This document shows, piece by piece, positions 1 to 7,444 of a stretch of DNA of 64,000 nt. This DNA comes from Verrucomicrobiota bacterium (GTDB lineage: Bacteria; Verrucomicrobiota; Kiritimatiellia; CAIQIC01; JAGNIJ01). Numbering within the stretch: the stretch's first letter is position 1; each line of letters opens with the position of its first letter. The notes beneath the pieces are model-generated. The model ran no database searches and was not told where the DNA came from. It worked only from the letters and a program-made list of their open reading frames with translations. A program made the position numbers and the translations under genes. The stretch lies in assembly GCA_022710725.1 (NCBI GenBank), contig JAKLGK010000001.1, forward strand, positions 1-64,000. Reading direction: 5' to 3'.

Positions 1-126
1 TCGCGCCTTGAACTCGTCCGAATGTTTTTTCCGTTTCTGGCCCATGGCCCGTCTCCCGTTTTTCTGGACTGTGACTCTGCCAAAATCTTGGCTTAACCAC
101 CTGTCCAAAAAACGGGGGGAACTTCA
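1..126 (-). mobile_element. IS3-family insertion sequence, 5' end (partial)
   Basis: A transposase reading frame starts on the minus strand at 45 (ATG) and runs off the window edge. Its 15 visible residues, MGQKRKKHSDEFKAR, match the N-terminus of IS3-family OrfA proteins. Upstream of this start the sequence at 126-100 reads TGAAGTTCCCCCC, a T-rich run, then GGACAGG, which is the usual look of an IS3/IS150-type terminal inverted repeat beginning with TG. The element therefore ends at 126, only 12 bp from the stop codon of the next gene. The other end and the target duplication lie outside the window. Confidence 0.8.
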
Positions 127-138
127 TGGGGCCGCAGG

Positions 139-987
139 CTAATGGGCTGGAAAGCCGCCTCTTTTTAAGCCCCAGGGGGAAACGGCCGCCGGATTCCCAC
201 CGGCTGGCCGTTTGATTTCCACGTCCCGCCCCTGTTTCGAGCGTAGGGCGTTCTTTTCGTGGTAGGCGTGTTCCAACTGCCCGCCGCTGACCGCTATGAA
301 GCGGGCCTGCCAAGCGGCGCGCGATTCCTTCTGCTGCCGCGCTCGCTCGTCCGCCTCGTTCGCGTTCCCCGCGGCCGGGTTGAGCTTGGCCAGCATCCGC
401 CGGGAGATTTCAGCGGCGACCTTCCGCGGGGGCTTATCCAGCGCCAGCGTGATCGAGGTCGGCAACCGGTCGCGCTCGTCGTAGGGGACATAATCCCGCA
501 AGGAAGTGTTGCAACCTTGGGTGCTCCGGTGCCCGGCGGACACGCGCAGTCGGGTTCCCATCCTCCAGCCTCCGCCGAATGTCAGCGACAGGCGCAAGCC
601 GTCCCGGCGTACAAGCTCGGCGTGGCGGTCCGCTCCGTGCCAGTCGGCGGGGACGGGTTCTTCTTTCCAGTCCTGCCCCATCAGGGCAAGCAAGGCGGGC
701 GTTTCGTTCTTCGTCAAACGAAGCGGACGGCAAGCGGGGGGGTGGCGAAGCGGGGAGAAAAAGAAAGAGCAGAAAAGGTCGGTGACGTCCCGGTCTTTTT
801 TCAGCCGGCGCAGCGTTTCTGAAAAAATGCCGCCAGGCAAGGGAAGCTCCTTAACGCCCGAGGGGCTGCTCGGCGGGAACGAATCAGCCAGCGAAGGCGT
901 TTCTGATTCGAGCCCGTCGAGCGAAAGGAGGGTGTATTTCGGGACGGTCTTGGGTCCGGCGACGACTGGCCAGGGAGGCGCAATCAT
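139..987 (-). CDS. hypothetical protein next to an IS3 insertion
   Basis: An open frame of 282 residues with no family I recognise. The middle is rich in Arg and Gly; residues ~190-235 are highly charged with many Ala, Glu and Gln and probably helical. No signal peptide or membrane segment is visible. The frame stays open about 85 bp upstream of the chosen ATG to a TAA near 1074, and no convincing ribosome site marks 987, so the start is uncertain. The stop codon lies 12 bp from the IS3 end, so the original C-terminus may have been replaced by the insertion. Surroundings of decayed genes and IS elements suggest an accessory gene. Confidence 0.45.
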   Translation of the reverse strand: MIAPPWPVVAGPKTVPKYTLLSLDGLESETPSLADSFPPSSPSGVKELPLPGGIFSETLRRLKKDRDVTDLFCSFFFSPLRHPPACRPLRLTKNETPALLALMGQDWKEEPVPADWHGADRHAELVRRDGLRLSLTFGGGWRMGTRLRVSAGHRSTQGCNTSLRDYVPYDERDRLPTSITLALDKPPRKVAAEISRRMLAKLNPAAGNANEADERARQQKESRAAWQARFIAVSGGQLEHAYHEKNALRSKQGRDVEIKRPAGGNPAAVSPWGLKRGGFPAH

Positions 988-1187
988 CGCAGCAGCCCAA
1001 CCGCGGACGCGCCCTGGCGCGGGATCGGGGAGAGCCTGGGCGGTGATTTCAGAGGTGCTGGAAAAAGGAGAAGATTACGCGCACGCGCTGCTGTTTGTGC
1101 TTATGCCGCCGAACGGACGGAAGCATGATCAATCAGGATTCAGGCATTACTGCAGGAAAGCGGTAACAGTCGAAGGAGGAGAAAAGG

Positions 1188-1230
1188 CTGACGCATATCA
1201 TCTCTGCTGCAATACTCTGATATGCGTCAG
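1188..1230. repeat. perfect 13-bp inverted repeat in an intergenic stretch
   Basis: CTGACGCATATCA at 1188-1200 is exactly repeated in inverse at 1218-1230, leaving a 17-nt loop. It lies about 75 bp upstream of the lipoprotein start at 1304. It could be an operator or a hairpin in a leader RNA; there is no T-run, so it is not a typical terminator. The rest of the gene-free stretch 988-1303 shows nothing else I can name. Confidence 0.5.
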
Positions 1231-1303
1231 GATTCGGCAAACATCGGCCCATTTTTATGGTGATTGTAGAGGCAATAACGGGCACAAACACAAGGAGACA
1301 TCG

Positions 1304-1759
1304 ATGAGATCAATGCCTGTGTCGGCCTTAATAATTTCCATACCATTGGCTTGCTTTCTTGGTTTTGGGTGCAGCGATAGCGAGGATAGCGGCTCTGTTG
1401 TGGCGACTGAAACATGGGACGGCGAAACAACGGATAGCGCCGGCACGGGCCATTTCACTTTTATCAAGATGTCTGATGGTTCCATTGCGGCCGATGGCGA
1501 ATGGCGATTTGGTGCAACGGTTTGTCCGTTTGCAGATGGGCCCGCGACGGTTTCGGGCTCAGCGGTTTCTTTTACAGCATCAGGGACAGCCACAGATCCC
1601 TCTGGCACTTCCGGATTTACTTTGGCAATTAACGGAAATGCGAGTGGCGGGCATGCGAGTGGAAGCTATTCCATTACTTTTAACGCGTCTGGTTGGGGGC
1701 AGCGTGGGTCGCCAAATTGGAATGCCTCCAGAACCAGTGGATCGGGAATCACAGAATAA
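1304..1759 (+). CDS. putative secreted lipoprotein
   Basis: A 151-residue protein. The first ~22 residues form a lipoprotein-like signal (MRSMPVSALIISIPLACFLG, then FGC), with Cys23 as probable lipidation site followed by an acidic SDSEDS stretch. The mature part is rich in Gly, Ser, Thr and alternating hydrophobics, consistent with a small all-beta domain. The start is fixed by AAGGAG at 1292-1297, seven bases before the ATG; a longer in-frame extension upstream lacks such a site. No family recognised. The next lipoprotein gene follows 40 bp downstream in the same direction and may share the transcript. Confidence 0.7.
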   Translation: MRSMPVSALIISIPLACFLGFGCSDSEDSGSVVATETWDGETTDSAGTGHFTFIKMSDGSIAADGEWRFGATVCPFADGPATVSGSAVSFTASGTATDPSGTSGFTLAINGNASGGHASGSYSITFNASGWGQRGSPNWNASRTSGSGITE

Positions 1760-1799
1760 GCGGCGGTTGAGGTCCATTACACTTGAACAGGAGAACGTT

Positions 1800-2285
1800 A
1801 TGACGAGCAGACGGCATTCATCGTTGCCTCGGATTGCACGGCTTCTTCGCCATGTGCCCATGCTAAGCATTGCGCTGACGTTGATTTGCGCATCATGCTA
1901 TAGCCCCTCCGCATCATCGATTCAGTTTCAAACCGATCTGCCTGCGGAACAGTTCCCGCAATTTTTTAAATCGGTTTAAAACAGATGGATTGATCAACGC
2001 CGGATGTATAGCAAGGATTCAGAACGGATGTGACGGCTTGCTCAACAGCGCCGCCATGGGGAAAGACGGTACAACGGACTTCGGGAAAATAGTTGAGGGG
2101 GGGGCATAATACACGCGACTCTAACAGCCAATTGCGTCGGCACCTACGTTTTTTCGGTTAAGAGGAAATACCTTGCGCCCAATGTGAAGGTCACAACAGG
2201 CGATAGCAATAATGGTGTCAAGGGCACCGCGACAATAGAGCTGAATTCAAAGACCGGTCAGGGCAAAATCTTGTCAGCCGATTAA
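1800..2285 (+). pseudogene. lipoprotein gene with two homopolymer frameshifts
   Basis: The frame starts at 1800 after an AGGAGA site with MTSRRHSSLPRIARLL and a hydrophobic segment ending in Cys (ICASC), then stops after 59 codons. Protein-like sequence continues in a second frame (LNRFKTDGLINAGC and onward) and then a third frame (HATLTANCVGTYVFSVKRK to the TAA at 2283-2285). The first switch coincides with a T6 run at 1962-1967, the second with a G8 run at 2097-2104. Removing one base from each run restores a single frame of about 160 residues with a lipoprotein signal. This may be real decay, phase variation or homopolymer sequencing error. Confidence 0.6.
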
Positions 2286-2340
2286 CTTCAAGGCTTTCGC
2301 AGAAAGTCAATAGCATCCAAGAACCATTCCGACAGAAGTC

Positions 2341-2361
2341 GGGGTCAGGCCGTAACAATTC
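2341..2361 (-). repeat. 21-bp dispersed repeat, copy 1
   Basis: The minus strand reads GAATTGTTACGG followed by CCTGACCCC. The identical 21 bases occur on the plus strand at 7411-7431. Sequences of this kind, ending in GGCCTGACCCC, resemble short elements often found near REP-associated (Y1) transposases; that link is recalled, not shown here. Confidence 0.55.
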
Positions 2362-2473
2362 ATACCCAAAAAGCCGACACACTAACCGGCAATACGGTAT
2401 GATGCTAAGTCTATTTTCCTGAAACGGTAGTGTCCAGAATCTTTCGCACTTTGCCATTGGGTAGGTCATCCAG

Positions 2474-2791
2474 CTAGTCTTCCTTGCCCTTGCCCCAGCG
2501 GGTGCCGACAATGTGCCGCAGCCGGGCCGCCATCAGGAGCATGGCTGAATCTCCATCCGGAAAACAGCCCACCACTCTCGTCCGGCGCCGGATCTCCCGC
2601 ATGATCCGCTCGAACTCGTCTTGAGACAACTCCGCGTGACATCCGGATCGAGAAAGCCATCGCTTGCCGACGCGGGAGTCAATGCCACACGCGATTGCGA
2701 CGGGGGATGGCATTACGAGTCGGAGATACGTAATAGATATCGCAATTGACGGGCCCCTTCGGGGGCTTGCTTGAACGCTTACCGTCTCCAA
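2474..2791 (-). pseudogene. IS256 (mutator)-type transposase, C-terminal remnant
   Basis: The last ~45 residues of this 105-residue frame (DEFERIMREIRRRTRVVG, then CFPDGDSAMLLMAARLRH, ending in GTRWG) match the C-terminal end of IS256/mutator transposases, where 'ER.N.EIRRRTRVVG.FPDG.SALMLV.ARLRH...WG' is typical. Nothing upstream in any frame looks like the DDE catalytic part, so only the tail survives. The first ~55 residues of the frame show no resemblance and are probably not coding. Confidence 0.65.
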
Positions 2792-2910
2792 CTCCCCACC
2801 CCTTCTTCAGCATCTGCGCCCCAATCGGTTCGAATGCGTCATGGCTCGGTTTTGAATGCTTTTTCAAAAGAATCGTCTCGCTCCTGTTGCCCCATGGCAT
2901 GCTCTATGGC

Positions 2911-3261
2911 TCACCGCATGGCCTCGATCGCCTGGCTACGCGTCTCGAAAGTATTCAACAATGAACCGAGCCCCAACAGGTCCATGGCATGAAATAACTT
3001 GGGACTGATTCCACACACGGCAAACCGGCCGCGCTGGCTGGAACAGACCCGATGATACTTGACCAACAGCTCAAGGCCGCGGCTACTGATGTAGGCCATA
3101 TTCTGGCAATCAAGAAGGACTTGGGGGGCGGGGCTTGCCGTAAGGCCATCCAGGGCCGCGCGAAACTGATCCAACGTAGCCGAGTCCACCGGGCCCGCCA
3201 CAGCCATGATGGAAAGGCTGCCGCCTTGCTCGACAAACATTTTAAAATCTGATTTTTTCAC
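2911..3261 (-). CDS. STAS-domain protein, anti-sigma-factor-antagonist-like
   Basis: A 116-residue single-domain STAS protein of SpoIIAA/RsbV type. The segment LLDCQNMAYISSRGLELLV (residues ~48-67) carries the conserved D-x-S-G-like loop; here it reads SSRG, with a Ser where the regulatory kinase normally phosphorylates. Such proteins switch partners with HATPase anti-sigma kinases, but no kinase or phosphatase gene is adjacent, so the partner must be elsewhere. The start is GTG at 3261 preceded by GGAG. The TGA stop is followed in the same frame by about 23 further sense codons (AIEHAMGQQERDDSFEKAF...), so the C-terminus may once have been longer. Confidence 0.8.
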   Translation of the reverse strand: MKKSDFKMFVEQGGSLSIMAVAGPVDSATLDQFRAALDGLTASPAPQVLLDCQNMAYISSRGLELLVKYHRVCSSQRGRFAVCGISPKLFHAMDLLGLGSLLNTFETRSQAIEAMR

Positions 3262-3329
3262 TCCGGCTCCGCGCGTAATCCCGACAATTGATCGCCCAGC
3301 ATGCCTGCCTAATAAATAATTTGCCGCCG

Positions 3330-3668
3330 CTATTTCTTTGCCGACAATCCTACGTCCGGCAGAGTTACCGTTATGATCTCGTATATACTTGCCGCAACAG
3401 CTGCAGTAAAAGCCATCATGACGGAGATGATAATCACAACTCCCGCCCTGCTATCCAAGACGTGAGACACGCGCGCGGCCTTGACCACTAATGGCATGGC
3501 GAACCAGCTGATTGCGGTAGCAAGCAATACGGAAACAACAATCCGGATCTTATTGGCCCAAGCGCCGCTAAAAGCGCCGAAAAGGAAAATGGCCAACGCC
3601 AATACAACGGCCACGATAGACGCCGTGCTGCTGAATTCAGGCCAGAATAAATAGGGTTCTGACTGCAT
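3330..3668 (-). CDS. small membrane protein, three TM segments
   Basis: A 112-residue hydrophobic protein with three clear membrane segments: residues ~15-35 (ASIVAVVLALAIFLFGAF), ~41-62 (IRIVVSVLLATAISWFAMPL) and ~77-100 (VVIIISVMMAFTAAVAASIY). The start has a good GAAAGGAG site. No family recognised. It lies 68 bp downstream of mscL on the same strand, so the two may be co-transcribed and act on envelope or osmotic stress; that is context only. Confidence 0.6.
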   Translation of the reverse strand: MQSEPYLFWPEFSSTASIVAVVLALAIFLFGAFSGAWANKIRIVVSVLLATAISWFAMPLVVKAARVSHVLDSRAGVVIIISVMMAFTAAVAASIYEIITVTLPDVGLSAKK

Positions 3669-3736
3669 AGCGTACGCCGCTCCTTTCGTTTAACAGATCA
3701 ATCCCAGGCTGGCGGCGCCCCGCCGGCCCGGGAAAA

Positions 3737-4138
3737 TCAGCTTCGCTTCAGGGCGTCACGGATTTCTGTCAGCAGCTTGACTTCGTCTGAAATAACCGGG
3801 GCCGGAGGCGGCGCGGCTGCTTCTTTTCTCTTCATCCTGTTAATGGCTTTGACCATCATGAAAACAGCGAAGGCCACAATAATGAAATCGATGGCCGTGT
3901 TAATAAACACCCCGTACTTGAGCTGAACCGCCGGGACATCGCCAACCGCCGCCTTCAAGACGATCGCTTTATCGGAGAAATCCACACCCCCCATCAGCAT
4001 CCCCAGCGGAGGCATCAACACATCGTTGACCAGCGACGACACGATCTTGCCGAACGCGCCGCCGATGATTATGCCGACGGCCATGTCGATCATATTGCCC
4101 TTGACCGCGAACTCCTTGAACTCCTTGATCATGCCCAC
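3737..4138 (-). CDS. mscL: large-conductance mechanosensitive channel MscL
   Basis: A 133-residue protein with the full MscL layout: N-terminal amphipathic helix ([13 protein letters not shown]), TM1 with the pore-lining [21 protein letters not shown] (residues ~18-38), a periplasmic loop, TM2 ([22 protein letters not shown], ~78-99) and the charged C-terminal helix ending [16 protein letters not shown]. Homopentamers open under membrane tension and release solutes during hypo-osmotic shock. The chosen start is GTG at 4138 after AAGGAGAAGGAAC; ATG at 4132 (MIKEF...) is closer to the usual family start and is also possible. Confidence 0.95.
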   Translation of the reverse strand: MGMIKEFKEFAVKGNMIDMAVGIIIGGAFGKIVSSLVNDVLMPPLGMLMGGVDFSDKAIVLKAAVGDVPAVQLKYGVFINTAIDFIIVAFAVFMMVKAINRMKRKEAAAPPPAPVISDEVKLLTEIRDALKRS

Positions 4139-4231
4139 GTTCCTTCTCCTTTCGATGCGCAGAAAAACTACCCCGGCAAGGCCGGCGCCCGGCTCCAGCC
4201 TCGCGGGTAGCTTCCCCCATTGTTGATCAAC

Positions 4232-4378
4232 TCACTTCTTCTCTGCTTTGGCCTTCCGCCTGACGTCCTGGCCGTGGGCGCGCTTGTAGGTCTGGATATC
4301 CTTGAACCTCCCGCGGCTGTCGCGTACGGCATAAAGCTTCTTCCCCGACGAACTCCGATGTGTGGTCCTTTTAGCCAT
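4232..4378 (-). CDS. 48-residue basic protein (conserved hypothetical)
   Basis: A very small protein, MAKRTTHRSSSGKKLYAVRD followed by SRGRFKDIQTYKRAHGQDVR and a Lys-rich tail. The pattern 'SSGKKLYAVRD..G.FKDIQTYKRAHG.D' belongs to a small conserved protein seen in many bacteria; its function is unknown to me. It is strongly basic, so nucleic-acid contact is conceivable. The start is supported by AAAGGACG eight bases upstream; the longer open frame upstream lacks a ribosome site. Confidence 0.75.
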   Translation of the reverse strand: MAKRTTHRSSSGKKLYAVRDSRGRFKDIQTYKRAHGQDVRRKAKAEKK

Positions 4379-4581
4379 GACGGGCGTCCTTTCCCAATCG
4401 TTACCCGCGTTCCGGCCCTTCGCCGGCGGCCCGGCCTTCAGACGGATCGCGCTGTGCACCCCTACAAGTAAGCCGCGGGGTCGGAACCGGACAGTCAGAG
4501 GACTGCCCAAACTCATGTAGGGATATATCCCGACAGGCGAAATGGCTTTCCGAGGCCGCCCGGAAGGCCTCTCCATCCACG

Positions 4582-5313
4582 TCAGTGGATCAAGCCGTGC
4601 CGGAAGGCATAGCGCGCCAATTCGACGTTGGTGGACAGGCCGGTCTTATCCGCCAGGCGCGCGCGGTAGGTGGCGATGGTCTTCTCGCTCAAGGAAAGCT
4701 CCGCCGCAATGGCTTTTATGGTCCTGCCCTCGGAGATCAGGCACAGCACCTGCAACTCCCGGGGGGAGAGGGCTTCGCGGGGCGATTGATCCGCATGGTG
4801 GTCGCCCAGGGCGGCCGCCAGCCGTTCCGCCAGCAGGGTGTTGACGTATTTCCCTCCCGCCAGGATTTTCCTTGCGGCCTCCAAAATTTTTTCCGGCGCT
4901 TGGCTCTTCTCCAAGTACCCCGCCGCGCCCAGCTTAAAGGCCTGGACGGCGAAGTCCTCCTCGGGATAGGCGCTGACCACCAGCACGCGCGTGTCGGGGC
5001 GGATTCGGCGGACGTCCTGCAGGAGATCCAGCCCGCCCCGCCCCGGGATATTGATGTCCAGCAGGATTAAATCCCAGGGATCGCCCTGAAGCCGTTCGAG
5101 CGCGGCGCGGGCGTCTTCCGCCTCGGCAATCACCGCCCGGGGATAGGCATGGGCTAGGATGCCTTTCAGGGCGTACCGAACGATGGGATGGTCTTCCACG
5201 AGCAGCACGCGCAGCGGCGGGCTCGACTCCCCCCGGCCGCGGCCGGGATGGGACACGGCCGACACTTCCGCCTTCTCACGGTGTACGCTCTCGCCCATTC
5301 TCCGCTCCCACAC
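4582..5313 (-). CDS. NarL/FixJ-type response regulator
   Basis: A 243-residue two-domain regulator. The receiver domain begins after a ~33-residue polar leader: LRVLLVEDHP gives the acidic pocket (Glu40, Asp41), the phospho-acceptor is Asp86 in LILLDINIPGRGG, and the switch Lys lies in AGYLEKSQAP. The C-terminal LuxR-type helix-turn-helix is LSPRELQVLCLISEG...AIAAELSLSEKTIATYRARL (~180-230). Phosphorylation should permit DNA binding and transcription control. No histidine kinase is adjacent, so this is an orphan here. The start may instead be the ATG five codons later (MGESVHREK). Confidence 0.9.
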   Translation of the reverse strand: MWERRMGESVHREKAEVSAVSHPGRGRGESSPPLRVLLVEDHPIVRYALKGILAHAYPRAVIAEAEDARAALERLQGDPWDLILLDINIPGRGGLDLLQDVRRIRPDTRVLVVSAYPEEDFAVQAFKLGAAGYLEKSQAPEKILEAARKILAGGKYVNTLLAERLAAALGDHHADQSPREALSPRELQVLCLISEGRTIKAIAAELSLSEKTIATYRARLADKTGLSTNVELARYAFRHGLIH

Positions 5314-5793
5314 GGCTGCCTGTTCGATCCACGCCCATCTCGGCGTCCAAGAGATGAACGGCCTGCACCGCCTTGAACCCAGCGCCTACACTGGGGCAAC
5401 GATGGATGCCGTGTTGCCCAGTTCCGGCCAACAGAATGAAGCGGGTTCTTCAGACTGCATAGCCTGCGCCCCCACGCGTCTGTTGGCACATCCTTGTGCA
5501 GCAGGTTAGATCGGAGGCGACAACGGAACAAGCGCAAAGAGGCGCCGGGCTGCTGACACGGTCGGCGCGGCGGTGTATGATGCGTACGCCAAGAACAGGG
5601 GGATGGAATCACGCAGGATGACGAGAAACTGGGCGTGTTTGACCTGGGCCATCACGCTTTGAGCAAAGTATGGCCGAAATCATTCGGACCCAAATCCGGC
5701 CGCGAAAGTCGGCACGATCGGTCGCCTGGGCTTATGCCGGGCGCCTCGACTGTTGGCGGCGAATGAAGTGCGCGTAACATGAAAGGAGATCGC
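5314..5793. other. 480-bp gene-free interval
   Basis: The divergent space between the response regulator and the small Gly-rich protein. I see no gene, hairpin terminator or repeat here that I can support. It presumably carries promoters for both flanking genes; short frames in it lack ribosome sites and coding character. Confidence 0.4.
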
Positions 5794-6177
5794 ATGCAGG
5801 AGCTAATCGGAGCATTGGTGAAGCAACTGGGAATCAACGAGCAACAGGCGGCGGGAGGGGCCGGCCTGCTATTCAAGTTCGCGAAGGATAAGCTGGTGGC
5901 GGCTGATTTCCAGCAGGTCAGCCAGGCATTGCCAGGCTTGTCGGGCCTGATCAAGGGCGCCCCACAGGCCGGCGCAGGGGCCTCGGTAGTCGGCGGCCTC
6001 CTCTCGAAGCTCGGTGGCGGCGGGGCTGGAGGCCTTTTGCAGCTCGCGTCCGCTTTTGGCTCGCTCAAGCTGGATCAGGGGATGATCGCCAAGTTCATAC
6101 CCGTGGTACTCGGCTTCGTGAAAAACCAAGGCGGCGAATCAATAATGAAGATGCTGCAGGGCGTGCTGAAAACATAG
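5794..6177 (+). CDS. small Gly/Leu-rich protein, DUF2780-like
   Basis: A 127-residue protein that starts MQELIGALVKQLGINEQQA; the second half is Gly- and Leu-rich (GGLLSKLGGGGAGGLL), followed by a hydrophobic segment (MIAKFIPVVLGFVKNQGGES). The layout resembles the DUF2780 (VcgC/VcgE-like) family of small proteins of unknown function; assignment is tentative. The start at 5794 is chosen because AAAGGAG lies 5 bases before it; the ATG at 5779 would place that site inside the gene. Confidence 0.65.
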   Translation: MQELIGALVKQLGINEQQAAGGAGLLFKFAKDKLVAADFQQVSQALPGLSGLIKGAPQAGAGASVVGGLLSKLGGGGAGGLLQLASAFGSLKLDQGMIAKFIPVVLGFVKNQGGESIMKMLQGVLKT

Positions 6178-6333
6178 TCCGTGCGCTCGGCCCACCCGGC
6201 GTGCTTTTTTTAGCTGCGGCCATTCATAGTCTATGGACAGATCTGCACTGCCTGGCGGGCGCTTTCAGATGCCTGCAAAGCGGTGTCTTTTCAAGATGGC
6301 CTTAGCGGGGCCGCGGGCTTTCGCGCGTCCGCT

Positions 6334-7164
6334 TCAGTGCTGGTGCGCCGGGGTCTCCGCCGCATTTTCGTGCTGATGGCCTGCGCCCGACATCAGCGTC
6401 GAATGAATGGCTTCGACGTAGTGCGCGAAAATCACATAGGCTTCAACATAGTCACGCCCGGCCTCGACGCTGTCGTCCTTATGTTCCGCGGCTTCCATGA
6501 CCCTCTGGAACTTTTCTCGAACGGCCGCCGCCATGTGGCCGCTCATCTTCTGAATCATTTCATCCGGGGATCCGCTGGCCCGGATAATGCGCGATTGGCA
6601 CGCATTATCCGCCCAAAGGGCCGTGATGTGCCCGCGTTGCGGGCACAAACGGGGCTTGCCACGTTCGTATTGTCGAATCCTTGATTCGACAATACGTCAC
6701 GTCTTCTGGCACGCGAATTGCCTATGCAATTCGCGTGCCCAGAAGCGCTTATTGCGTGAGCGTCTCTACGCTCATGCAATAAGCGGGCTGGCCACCGCTT
6801 TGTCGGCCATGGCCACAATCGGCGCGACGGCTTCGTCCTTCAGCCCGGCGTAAGGGGCTCCTTCGCCCGCGCGATGCAGGCGAACGAGAGTTTCCAGGAA
6901 AGACTTGTCAGCCAGTTCCTGCGCCTCAGGTCCTTTGGCGCGAACCAGGAGCGCCTTCGCAAAGGCCTCCTTGATCTCGGCTTCGTCGCCTTCTTTTATC
7001 CACTTGAGCACGGGAGTAACGTCGCCTTTTCCCAAAGCGGCCTTGGCTTCCGGGATAACAGGGCCTTTCATCGTGTCGCAGTGCGCTCGCGCAAGATTTG
7101 CGGACAGCGAGCAGGCCACAACAACGACAGCGGCAGCTCTCAAGAACTCATATCCCGTTTTCAT
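6334..7164 (-). pseudogene. DUF6448-like secreted protein gene split by a hairpin element
   Basis: The N-terminal half (start 7164, GGGAG five bases upstream) has a signal peptide ending LARA before HCDTMKGPVIPEAK, then LKWIKEGDEAEIKEAFAKAL and FLETLVRLHRAGEGAPYAGL; it ends prematurely at 6772 inside the insert. The C-terminal half resumes as GSPDEMIQKMSGHMAAAVRE and VEAGRDYVEAYVIFAHYVEA, ending in a His-rich tail. These parts match the two halves of DUF6448 proteins. Removing 213 bp (the insert plus one copy of the 7-bp duplication) rejoins KAVAS to GSPDEM in frame, giving about 205 residues. The protein is a small secreted, perhaps metal-related factor of unknown role. Confidence 0.8.
6574..6793. 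mobile_element. 206-bp element of five tandem hairpins with 7-bp target duplication
   Basis: The direct repeat GCTGGCC at 6574-6580 and 6787-6793 flanks the insert 6581-6786. The insert consists almost wholly of five consecutive inverted repeats: arms 6581-6591/6601-6611 (CGGATAATGCG, perfect 11 bp), 6627-6635/6639-6647 (TGTGCCCGC, 9 bp), 6666-6679/6683-6696 (CGTATTGTCGAATC, 14 bp), 6704-6720/6727-6744 (GGCACGCGAATTG core, 13 bp plus one bulge) and 6746-6763/6768-6785 (CGCTTATTGCGTGAGCGT, one mismatch). Loops are 3-9 nt. The outer ends form weak terminal inverted repeats (8 of 11 bases). It carries no gene and is presumably moved in trans. Confidence 0.8.
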
Positions 7165-7410
7165 TTCGGCTCCCTTCTTGCCAATACACAGACGGCAGGC
7201 ATGCATGGGCCCACCTAAGGCGGCAGGCTAGCGAACAGGCTGATCACGGCCAGGCAGAATACACTTCCTGAAGAATAACAACGGCGCGTGCGCGGCCGAT
7301 TGGCGAGGCGCCCTACCGAGCCGACGGCGAGAGGCCCAGCGAGCCGGGAATACTTGAGCGGACACAGTACAGGCTGCAACATGATGATCAGACCGGCGGC
7401 AATTCAAAGT

Positions 7411-7431
7411 GAATTGTTACGGCCTGACCCC
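7411..7431 (+). repeat. 21-bp dispersed repeat, copy 2
   Basis: Identical, in opposite orientation, to 2341-2361 (GAATTGTTACGG then CCTGACCCC). It sits 13 bp from the end of the gene at 7445-10216, in the 280-bp interval 7165-7444, which otherwise shows nothing I can name. Confidence 0.55.
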
Positions 7432-7444
7432 ACCCCTCCTGTTC

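Noticed and set aside
1188..1230. The 13-bp inverted repeat considered as an intrinsic terminator
   Set aside because: The loop is long (17 nt), the stem is not GC-rich at the base and no T-run follows.
506..1303. Upstream extension of the lipoprotein at 1304
   Set aside because: The extension overlaps the minus-strand gene and has no signal peptide at its start; AAGGAG and the lipoprotein signal fix the start at 1304.
2843..2913. In-frame sense codons after the TGA of the STAS gene, considered as readthrough or selenocysteine
   Set aside because: No SECIS-like hairpin is evident and STAS proteins have no selenocysteine role; a nonsense mutation or chance extension is simpler.
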